Assembly: GCA_026214975.1 (NCBI GenBank)
Contig: CM047817.1
Coordinates: forward strand, 62,280,407 to 62,344,406
Direction: 5' to 3'
Length of the DNA: 64,000 nt
DNA from: Gentiana macrophylla
Taxonomy: Eukaryota > Streptophyta > Magnoliopsida > Gentianales > Gentianaceae
Shown here: piece by piece, positions 37,500 through 47,100 of the stretch
Layout: each line of letters starts with the position of its first letter
Position numbering within the stretch: position 1 is the stretch's first letter
Notes under the pieces: model-generated
Database searches by the model: none
What the model was told of the DNA's origin: nothing
The model's input: only the letters and a program-made list of their open reading frames with translations
Translations under genes and position numbers: made by a program

Positions 37500-38940
37500 C
37501 AACATAACTATGTCAAACAAAGACGTGGTCTTACCACTACTGCTTAATATGAATGGAAACATACTAATGATGTCTACTTGCCCACATTTCATTAGCCATA
37601 TTGTCACGCATAGCGGTATCAAACCGCTAAATCGTAAGTGTAGATTCAATTGGTATAAAATCGCTAGTGGTCGGAAGGCCATTGTTTTCGCCCGCCTCTC
37701 GCTCGCCGCCGCCGCTGCTGCCGTCCGCCGATAAAGATGATTGTATGATTCACTCCCGACTCTATCCAATATTATATTATGCAAAACAACAAGAACTTCA
37801 ATAACCATATTCACTTGGTGAGTGAAATAATAATTGTTCATTGACCTTTTAAAAGGGAAATTTCTTCTTCCACGCCCGTATGCTCGCTCGATGACATTCC
37901 GTAATTTTGCATGACTATGGTTAAAACGCTCCTCTTGTTTCGCTTCTTCTGGGACCTTCCTATTCTGTGCATATGATACCGCTGTTGTCTATACGGTGCC
38001 AAGAACCTGTGCATATTCAGAATGCCGAGTCGACAAGATAAAATTGTCCTACAATAAAATCCAAACCAAAGAAACTGCTCAATTTGTGAATATGACGTAT
38101 AAATAGACCGATAATGCTACCCATAGTAATAACTCACTTCTTTGTTGTGTTTTTCCACCATCACCTATTTTCAATTACATTACTAGTAAAACAGAGAGAG
38201 TGATGCGTAATGGTTAACCCGATCGGGGCTTAGGGAAAGATATTGTTTCGCTGTATGTGCATGGCGGAAAACCCGAAAGCGCCATGCGCACTACCTTCCC
38301 AAACACAATGGACGGAACAAAACGCATATCAAGATCACATACGCCCATGACATTTTGACATATGGTTGCTTTTCGTGTTCTAAAGGCAAAGTTGTTTCCA
38401 CTGGGCACGTAAGTCGAATGTATGTTCCATCTAATGCTCCAATACAACCCTCAGATAACACAAAATAGTTAATACTCTGACATTCAAGAAAATTATATCG
38501 CAAAGATTGGATAATATGTTGACATGCATACCCGAACCAAGGATCAAACCTAGATCATTTAATATTTTGGGATGACATACATTGTGTTCTTCCGATAAAT
38601 TATGGTTGGCGCAAGGTAACACAACGCTTCACCGATTTGCTTTATATGTTTGTGAACGGTTTGAGGGGAATGTTGGAAACGCTCCGCGACAAATCGCTTG
38701 TGTAGACTTTGGCCAACGGCGAGCAAAAATTCCTAGTGCCTCATGTATGCCAACCCCGCACTTCTCTCGACTGTAGAATTGCCTTGGAGCAAAGATGTCC
38801 GCAATCCGTAGAAATGTGTCACTATTCATCCGGAAAGTCTCATGTATTCGCTTTGGGTGACCATTTAGCAACTCAAGTATCCAATGAGCACCGTAAACAA
38901 AGAAGTTCTCATGGAGTCCTACGCGACAGAACTTCATCGC
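37500..38940 (-). pseudogene. PIF/Harbinger transposase, degenerate
   Basis: On the minus strand the N-terminal part (38937-38632) reads LELLNGHPKRIHETFRMNSD, then HEALGIFARRW, comparable to the helix-rich region before the DDE domain. At about 38470-38430 comes EGCIGALDGTYIRL, the first catalytic Asp block (GxIDGTHI type). At about 38350-38320 comes MGVCDLDMRFV, the second Asp block. Around 38080-38000 lies FYLVDSAFSICTGSW. The region for the third acidic residue is too decayed to assign. The end near 37610 reads AMRDNMANEMW, matching the RDxIAxxMW ending of the family. Frameshifts, stops and an expanded Ala/Ser tract (AAAAAASERR, about 37715) show that it is inactive. Confidence 0.85.
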
Positions 38941-39117
38941 CGCTTATCAACAATAAGCAAACATTCCATAAATTCGCCATCCGAATCCGATCACCATCGA
39001 CGCACAAATCAAAACACAAAAATGGATAAGGTTGATGTAAAATCCACACTAATATTACCACACTAAAACACCACATTAATATTACCAACAAACATATGTA
39101 AAATACTAACAAGATAC

Positions 39118-40703
39118 TAGTTCCAAAAAGAGTTGCCAACACAAGAGCAACTTATAAAAGGTGTATGGCAACTTACAAACATATGTAATAACAAGATACC
39201 AGCCTAACAAAAAAACAATGCCAAACACAGTAGGTTTAGGCGTAATTAATTATAGATTAAAAAGTGGTTCCCAAAACAAAGAGAGTTGCCAAAACAAAGG
39301 ACTTAGGGCTTACTAATTAGATGGCAAAGCAGTTGTTAACTAATTAGAGTTACAACTAATTAGAACTTTAGATTGTAAGAGTTCCCAACAAAAGAGTCTA
39401 GCTAAATTAATGTACTCTATTTACTAAGCACGCAACGGGATAGATCCGCTGCCTAAAATTTCGCCTAACTTCCTCGTCCATCCTAAAATTGTGTCGCTTC
39501 ACTTAATCGCAAATTTTTTATTATAAAAAAATGACGGATAGTTTCTCTACTTCATTCTCAACTTTGTAAATGGCGCTTTCACCCTCCTCTCGTATTTATG
39601 AATCAAATCACGCCGAATCTAAATAGTGGACAAAGGAGATTGGGAGATGGCTATTAATTCTGCTTGAATTAATCTTTAGCTTTCCACACCATTTTGTTTC
39701 TTTCAAGAAAACTCCATCTCCTTCCATTCATGATAAGATTAGATTAATTTTTTCTAAAATTAAAAAAATTATCTCCATAAACTTTTGTTTAGTGGGTTCA
39801 TAACCATTCTAATTCTATCATTCCTCAAGTTTTCTCCCCTTTCCGCCATAAACATACGGGGGACTGGAAGTCATTCATGGCTACTTTCAAAGCCCATATT
39901 AGACAGAAGAACTTGGATTTAATTTTGAAGGCAAGGGGTGACGCTAGATTTTATGGGAGATTGAGATGAAGAGTGCCGACTGGGTAGCACGGCCGACATT
40001 TTTGATGATTTGTATTATCCCTATGGCCACGGATATCCAAATCTAATACGCATGCAGAGGATAATAGAGAGAGTGAAGGTAAAAGCATTTGCAATTTTGG
40101 GATACATTATGGGAAAGACAAATACTCCAAATTTTAATGAAACAACACTGCTTTTAGGATGGACAGGGAAGTTAGACAGTAAATTTTAGACAATGTGATC
40201 CTTTACTAAGGTGCAACCATATATATAATTAATTCTCAAATTCAATAGAAAAGATTGTTCTTCATCACCCAAATTGTTTGCAAAGATTCTTATTCATCAC
40301 CAAATAATAAAAATAAAAATAAAATGGATCGATCTTGTGTATTTTGACAAACGGACACAACACAAAGCAAAGAAAAGCATACAAGTTGAGAATGATTTCC
40401 ATATATACTTGCTTTTACGGCGATTCACATAAGAATGTTGGTGAATCTGGCGCCCATGGTCGCTTCCAACGCGAAGATGTGAAGGAAAAAGAAAAAAATC
40501 GAGGTGGAGAGAGAAGAGAGCCGACTGCTTCACTTTTTTGCTTTACGACAAAGAAGATTTATTATGATTAACGTTAACGGCAACCCCTTTCTACCCCATC
40601 CATATGTATTTATTATTAAAAATAATAATATAAAATAATACCACTTGCACACAATAAAACTCCCAAAACCTCCTAAAAACAGAGGTCAGAAACAAACAGA
40701 GGC
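39118..40703 (-). repeat. Right inverted arm of the PIF/Harbinger-like element
   Basis: Reverse-complement partner of 31639-32458. The arm is nearly twice as long because a 0.77-kb MITE (39436-40201) has inserted into it. It ends CAAACAGAGGC at 40703, next to Copia sequence (GTAAAGTTTTGTG). Confidence 0.9.
39436..40201. mobile_element. MITE with ~55-bp terminal inverted repeats
   Basis: The left end carries CTAAAATTTCGCCTAACTTC then GTCCATCCTAAAA. The reverse complement of the right end gives CTAAAATTTACTGTCTAACT then GTCCATCCTAAAA. The flanks are TTTACTAAGCACGCAAC (39419-39435) and TTTACTAAGGTGCAAC (40202-40217), a 16-17 base near-duplication. The left inverted arm at 32130-32160 shows the uninterrupted form. 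No coding region is supported. The superfamily is not certain. The inverted ends fit Mutator-like MITEs, but the duplication is longer than their usual 8-11 bases. Confidence 0.7.
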
Positions 40704-40719
40704 GTAAAGTTTTGTGAAC

Positions 40720-41440
40720 ATGATTGATAGCAAAAATAACTAATCGCTAACTTTGACCGGCAGCAGATCGGGTCAACGGCAAGATAGTGGGTCTCAAGGT
40801 CGAATCCACAAGGAGTAATGTCTAAGTACCAAAGTCGACTTAGAACTTAGTTCAGTCAAAATAATGATGAAGAGTATTATACTAATGCAAAAGTAAAGAT
40901 TATACTAACGAAGCTTACTTTCAGTATTAAAAGGTATAAATTTTAACTATGATCCCACTGAGCTACTTTTACCCCTAAGAAAGACTTAACAGAAGTGTGT
41001 CTTAACCGCCTCTACCTATCCAATGTAGTTTAACGACATCCACGGGTGCCAACTCCTAATTTAGCGATCGACTAAACAACTCGATCTAACCACCCTATGT
41101 GAGGTTAATTAATTCTCCCTTAAAACCGACACCTTAACATGATTAAGCTTCTGTGAGTCGCCGAACAACGATGACAAACCTCTCAGATTGGAAACGGACC
41201 TAACAACTCAGTGCCGAATCTACGTGAACGATCCTAAAACCCTTATCCCACATCTCACCGCAAAATACATCTATAAGTTCGACAGTGTGACAAAGGAACT
41301 AAGCTGATCAATCTAATTCAAAGACGTTAAAATAAGTTTTAGGACATGGATTAATCATTAAAACATTCAATTATGCACTACACACTCTCATCTCATCCCC
41401 TTGTATTTTCGCTCGCCATTACATAATTCGACTACACAAA
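40720..41440 (-). repeat. Truncated gypsy LTR fragment, minus orientation
   Basis: In plus reading, ACCGGCAGCAGATCGGGTCA and GGTCGAATCCACAAGGAG resemble the reverse complement of the Athila-type LTR end at 17790-17860 (ACCGGCAGTATACCGGGTTG, GGTTGAATCCACGGGGAA). The rest has the same AC-rich texture as 18000-18400. It is flanked by GTAAAGTTTTGTGAACA on both sides (40704-40720 and 41450-41466). No ORF or PBS is present. Confidence 0.6.
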
Positions 41441-41445
41441 TCTGC

Positions 41446-42310
41446 ATGTAAAGTTTTGTGAACACATGATCTATGCTAAGGTTGTCATATGGCAAAGTTA
41501 AAGAAAAATCCTTTTTCGCTTAAGTGTTACTAATGTGAATGCTGCTTTTGATCCTGTTCATATGGATATTTGGGGATCTTTGAGGCATCACAGTGTGAAT
41601 GGACAATAATATTTCTTGACTGTTGTGGATGACTTTTCTAGATCTACTTGGGTTTTTTTAGGTGGGTTCTATTGACACACCCCTTTTTACTATTGGCACC
41701 CATTTTTTGATTTTTTTTCGGATGAGAAAAACGTCGGTGCCACTGGTGTTCCTTGTTGAACACCAACGTCAGTGACACTGACATTGGTGTTCAACAAGAA
41801 ACACCAATGAAAAGTCGTGGACTGACGTTTCTAAGTTTTAACACTTTTACAAAGGGAATGTCGGTGCCACTGGTGTTCCTTGTTGAACATCAACGTCAGT
41901 GGCACTGGTGTTGGTGTTCAACAAGGAACACCATTGACAACGACGTTCCTTTTATAAAAGATCACCGGGTGCCGAAGTAATTTTTTATGGTGCCGGGAGT
42001 AATAGGGTTGCCGGTAGTAAAAATGAGTGTGCCAATAGAACCCATTTTTTTTAATGATGCGTAAATCTGAAGCTTCTGATCTTAACAAGACTATTAAAGT
42101 GATTATACCTGACAATGGAGATGAATTTCACTCACAACTTTCTATGAACAACATGACATCATACATCGACCTCTTGTGTCAAGACACCGTAACAAAATGA
42201 TATTGTGGAACGAAAACATCATCATTTGATGAAGGTTGCCAGGGGTCTAAGATTTCGTAGTAATTTGCCAATGAGTATTGAGGATCAATAAAGTGTGTGT
42301 TAATCGATTT
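41446..42310 (+). pseudogene. Copia integrase remnant (right half)
   Basis: Continuation of the Copia element broken off at 31638. FCEHMIYAK (about 41458) is the end of the zinc-binding part. FDPVHMDIWGSL (about 41548) contains the first catalytic Asp, and YFLTVVDDFSRSTWVFL (about 41610-41660) follows. A MITE interrupts at 41661-42044. The coding sequence resumes with MMRKSEASDL and TIKVIIPDNGDEFHSQ (about 42090-42130, second Asp in DNG). QQNDIVERKHHHLMKV, with the Glu, lies at about 42190-42235 across a frameshift. Stops and shifts make it inactive. Confidence 0.8.
41661..42044. mobile_element. 0.38-kb MITE in Copia integrase
   Basis: The ends are inverted repeats of about 38 bases: TGGGTTCTATTGACACACC on the left, and TGGGTTCTATTGGCACACT when the right end is read in reverse complement. 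The flanks are TTTTTTTA (41653-41660) and TTTTTTTTA (42045-42053), an 8-9 base target duplication as in Mutator-like elements. Inside, a unit with GGTGTTCCTTGTTGAACA occurs at about 41747 and 41871, with inverted copies close by. Removing the element joins the Copia reading frame without a shift. It encodes nothing. Confidence 0.8.
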
Positions 42311-42564
42311 AAATTTCACCATAATTATTAATTGATTTAAATTTCACCATAATTAATGATGAGATCATATGTAGTGCACAATGATATGTGCACTACATCA
42401 CTACCGTTGTCTTTTTGACTAGCTTTTGAGTGGAAAACAAGAAATTTTTTCCTGAAGCCACCTCATATGGGTGTGTCATTTCAAAAAAGAGTTTTAAGGG
42501 TTTTAATTTTTTAATTTTTATTTTTAATTTTTAAGTAAAGAGTTTGAGTTTATCACGTTTATTT
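42311..42564. other. Short AT-rich spacer
   Basis: Holds a direct repeat of GATTTAAATTTCACCATAAT (about 42306 and 42335) and no gene. Confidence 0.6.
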
Positions 42565-43830
42565 GAAGAGTATTGTAAAATCGCACGATGAAAAGCACAC
42601 GAAATTTTCACACGACCCACTTGGATATTCCAACTGGCAATTAAAAAAAAATCCTGCCGCATTATTTCTTATTACCTAGTGTCTTTAATTTTTTATTTGT
42701 TTTTAAACTAAAAACTCATTATTTCATCATGCTATATTATTACAAAAAAAGATTACATGACTTAAATATAATATATAATTTATAAAAGATAATTATTTAC
42801 CAAATACGATATATTACTTGTCATATTATAAACAAGATTGAAAATAATTTGCAATTGCCAAATTATATGGAACTTAACACGACTTTTAACATTTTAATGG
42901 AAATAACGATTTTTTTTTTTTAAATTTTGTGTTCAGCCGTGTCGGGGTGTGTCAGCATAATGTTACGAATGAAGGCTTTGATATATTGTAATGCTCCCCT
43001 GGCTCTCCAGAACAAAAAAAAAAAAAAAAAATTTGACACGGTGCTAACACCCGACACTCCTGAGCACAAAAAAATATACTTGAGTAGTACAATATATCAA
43101 AGCCCTCAACCATGACACTACGCCGACACTGCTGAATACAAAATTTTCAAATTTTGTGTTTCGTTTTTTCCATGAAAAAGTTAAAATTCGTGATAAGTTC
43201 CATGTAAGTTGGCAATTGCAAATTAGTTTCAATCTTGTTTATAATATGACAAGTAATATATCGTATTTAATAAACAATTCTCCTTTACAAATTGTATTAT
43301 ATTGAGTCCAATGATCTTTTTTTAATGCTCAAGAGTGTTGGGGTGTGTGTACGCAAATATTTTTTTTTTGTTCAGGAGTGTCGGGGGAGCATTACAATAC
43401 ATCAAAGCCCTCAATCGTGCCACTACGCTGACGCACTCCGACGATGCTGAACACAAAATTTTCAAAAACATTTCTTCTTTTTTTCCATGAAAATGTTAAA
43501 AGTCGTGATTAGTTCCATGTAACTTGGCAATTACGAATTATTTTCAATCTTGTTTATAATATTACATGTAATATATCGTATTTAATAAACAATTATCTTT
43601 TATAAATTGTATTATCTTGAAGACCAATAATATAATTTTTTTTGTAATAATATATCAATGACGAAATATTGAGCTTTTAGTAAAAAAAAATTAAAAAATT
43701 TAAGACGCTGCGTAATCAAAAAATAAGGCGGCAGTATTTTTTTTTAATTGCCAGTTGGAATATCCAAGTGGGTCGTGTGAAAAACTGAAAATTTCGTGTG
43801 CTTTTCATCCTGCGATTTTACAAAACTCTT
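42565..43830. repeat. Fold-back element upstream of the ULP2-like gene
   Basis: The outer arms, 42565-43030 and 43365-43830, are inverted copies. TTGGATATTCCAACTGGCAA at about 42622 pairs with TTGCCAGTTGGAATATCCAA at about 43748, and TGTGTTCAGC at about 42928 pairs with GCTGAACACA at about 43447. The inner part of the right arm is present twice in tandem, 43031-43364 and 43365-43690, both with ATATCGTATTTAATAAACAA. No ORF is present. The ends lie 276 bases before the start codon of the downstream gene. The class is unknown; it could be a fold-back or Mutator-derived non-autonomous element. Confidence 0.8.
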
Positions 43831-43859
43831 ATTTGAATTTGAATTCTAAAGAAACATGT

Positions 43860-43864
<5 letters not shown>

Positions 43865-43901
<37 letters not shown>
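43865..43901. repeat. Poly(A) tract, 37 bases
   Basis: A run of A directly behind the fold-back element and before the first exon of the ULP2-like gene. A second run of 20 A lies at 44021-44040. Confidence 0.95.
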
Positions 43902-43903
<2 letters not shown>

Positions 43904-44105
43904 TAAATTTACTAATCGAGTGAAATTATTATTTTGAATTGTGAGAAGTTCTTCTACACGTTGAGGCCATATTCAAGTATTTTGTGTGTGACCAAAAAAA
44001 TCCTCTGTTTCTAGTGAAACAAAAAAAAAAAAAAAAAAAACATTGCTGGCGGATTCTCATAATAATCCTTCGCGGAGGTAAAACGAGGAGTCGATTTTTT
44101 TGGCA

Positions 44106-47100
44106 ATGGTGAAGCCGGGAAAGTGCAGTCGGAGCGGTAGCAGTGGCGGTGATTATGGCAAGAAATTCTCCGTTTACGATTTCAATCCCGACGACGAACG
44201 CGTTGAAAAGGACTCGCACAAGATTCTCTCAAAATGTTTACCTAGAAGTCCCAAACTCTGCACTTCGCCTGTCAACAAATACAGTTTCCTTCAATACTGT
44301 ATGTTACTTTTTTCCCTCCTTGATTTTCAGTATCCGTACCTTACGATACCATTGCGATGAAGTATTTTCTTGTAACATAGTCAGGTTTATGCATTGAAAT
44401 ACATCCATGTTTCTCCCCCGGGGCTTGTGTTTTTCATAGGGTGTTTTTTTTTTTTTTTTTTAGAAGATCATAGGGTGTTTTTTAGTGTTTAATTAACTAC
44501 TCCTGTCTTTTTTCAGTAAATAAGAAAACACAAATGTAGAGGTAGGTTGGTCTGGATGGATAAGTGTGCAAATTATTTTCTCATCACCCACAAAAATTTA
44601 TTTATGTTACAATGTGTGTATATACATATGTATGTGAGTATGTATGTATGTCTGTCTGTATATGTATATAACATATATACGTGTATATATATGTGTGTAC
44701 TCATATGTATGTATGCATATCTATTTTTGTGCATTTATGTATGTGTGTTGTGGTTCTTTTTTGATTGTTGTAATTATCTGTAGTTATGGAAGGAGCGAAG
44801 GCTCCAGACAATTACATCAAGGAGCCTTTAGAAATCGAGGACAGTGATGATGAAAGGAAGGAGCCTTTAGAAATCGAGGACAGTGATGATGAAAGTGCCT
44901 GTGGGTTGGTTTCTCCTGTATTGGGGATGAGTAATATTGAGAATGAATCATCAATCGCTAATCCTGTCATTGATCATATCAACTCTGCATTGATCTTTCC
45001 TGGAGTACGGTCATGCATTAGTGAAAGTATAAACTCTGGAGGCAGTGGCTCTGGTCAATTCCTGGCCAATGTATTCACTTTCATTTCTTTGTTATACTCT
45101 GAAGTTATTGTCAAAGTTTTTGAATTGTTTGAGTAAGTACAAAGACAGGGTTGTTTGCAGGATCAGAAGTTTTGTGTTGATTCACATGATGACCAGGAGA
45201 AGATTAGTTGCTTTCCAAATGAACATCATAGCCCAAATCCCCAGGATGATTGTGTTATTGACGTGAGGTCATCCTCATCTTCTGAACTTGGCGGAGACGG
45301 TGAAGTTTTTCTGCCTTATATTTTTGTTTCACCTTCACACTGAACAAACCTCAATTAAATTGTGTTTTTATCATCAGAAGAAGGATCAGAGCATTGTTCC
45401 AGTGCACCTTTTGATACTGTAAGTGTATATTTGTTTATGCATTACACCTTCTGTTTCCCTTGAACTTTATACCACTCTAATTTTTCTTTAGCAGGAAGCT
45501 GGAGTAGTTGTACATCCTGATTTCATTATTTTCAGGAATATGTACTTTATTGGTGCCTCTTTAACCTTTTCCCGGAAATTTATAAAGCTAGAAAGTTTCA
45601 ACCGCATTGGAACAGACTTGTCTGCCTTGGTCTGGTCAATTTCAGATATTGTGAAGATCAAGTCATTTTGGTGTAAGAAGGTGAGTGAAAGCATTTATTT
45701 TGTTTCATCTTGTCCTGTAAGGCTGTAACGGAACATGGTTTATACTGATTACTGGTTTTCCATGGTCAATGACAGCTTGAGACTGTTTCTATTAGTCTCC
45801 ATTTGAAATCTGAAGTCCAAGAAGAAGGTAAAACTATTAAGAACGTTCCAGGTTATTCTTTTGTTGTTTTTTATTTTTATTACCGTAGGCTGCTGTCCTA
45901 AATTGTTGTTTAAAGCTGTATTCTTTTATTTTTTTATTTTTTTATTTTTTTATACCTATTCCTTGTGCTATCTGCCTTCTTTTGGACTTGTAAAATTGGC
46001 ATATCCTTTGTTTCACAAGAAACTGCATCAGGCCGCTATCATTTATGTTTTCTCTGGAAAGGGGAAAATATAGATGAAGGATGCTAGAGGGTAGAGTTGG
46101 ATTCTGCTGCTCATGGTGGGTATTGAGCATTTTTGCGTATAGTTGGTGTTATTCCATTCAAATTCTGTTTCAGTGATGATGCACGGTTGTTTCGATTTCT
46201 TCTTGCAAATATCGAATGCTGGATTAAACTGTTGCAATTGTAGAAATATGGACAACTTTTTATTTTTCTTTAGAATGTTGTATGTTGTTTGAGTGAAAAG
46301 TGGCAGGACAGCAAAATTCCTATAAAGAAAATTAACTTTGTATTTTTGTTTGTTTGGTTGGAGAGTAAATGTGGGTTGGGGCCTTGGGGGGGGGGGGGGG
46401 GGTAACACCATTTTTTTCTCGTTCTTTTAATCAAATATAGTGTAGCTACTTGTATAAAATCTGTTTCAACGGAACTGCATAAGAATGGGTTCTTGTAATA
46501 CTAATACCCAATAAAGTGGATGAGTTGCATCTTAAAAAATTAGGTGTAGTTTTTTTCTTCCCTACAACTCATGTGAACCGAGCTTATGAGGGTTTGTTTG
46601 ATTGAGTGGTGTTTTTGTCATCTTAAAGTTCCTTTAAGTGAATGCAGGATGATGAAGGTATGCGTTTTATTGTCCTTTAGTTTAATTATGTTTAGCGGAG
46701 TTTTTTTATTTGAATCATTTAGATCAGTATGTATTATATGGTTTTAGTTAAAAAAAATGTTTTGGGCGGTGGAGGGATTTGTTGTATGATTGACGTGAGT
46801 CATTTGGTTCTATCAGATGGCTAGTTCTTGATTTTCATAAGGCTAAAAAGCTTAGTTGCTTGTTGTCCGGACTCAATACTGATGCGATTATGCTTAATCA
46901 ATAACCATGCTCCTTTGCATGCCTGCTAATTTGGATTTTATCCATTGCTTTTCTATTTCCATGAAGTTATTATGAACGTTGCTGCTGAAACTTGTTGCAT
47001 TCACATCGATTTCTTGGTGATGGGTGAACGTTTCCAAAATTGTTGTGGTACTACTTTTTGCATGTGCGGAGCAATGCTTAAACTATTACAAGAGGTGCTG

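Larger units (their letters stand above)
31639..40703 (-). mobile_element. PIF/Harbinger-like DNA transposon, composite, 9.07 kb
   Basis: The left end reads GGCTCCGTTTGTTTTG and the right end, in reverse complement, GCCTCTGTTTGTTTCTG. Both resemble the GG-CTGTTTG ends of PIF/Harbinger and Tourist elements. Behind the ends lie inverted arms of more than 800 bp. A degenerate PIF/Harbinger transposase is encoded on the minus strand at 37500-38940. The element interrupts a Copia polyprotein between its preintegrase (31600) and integrase (41446) parts. A 3-bp target duplication is not clear; only GT is shared by the flanks. A MITE (39436-40201) and several microsatellites are nested inside. Confidence 0.75.

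Noticed and set aside
44547..44783. ORFs rich in Tyr, Val and Cys in TATGTATG-type sequence before exon 2
   Set aside because: Low-complexity TATG/TG repeats inside intron 1 of the ULP2-like gene.
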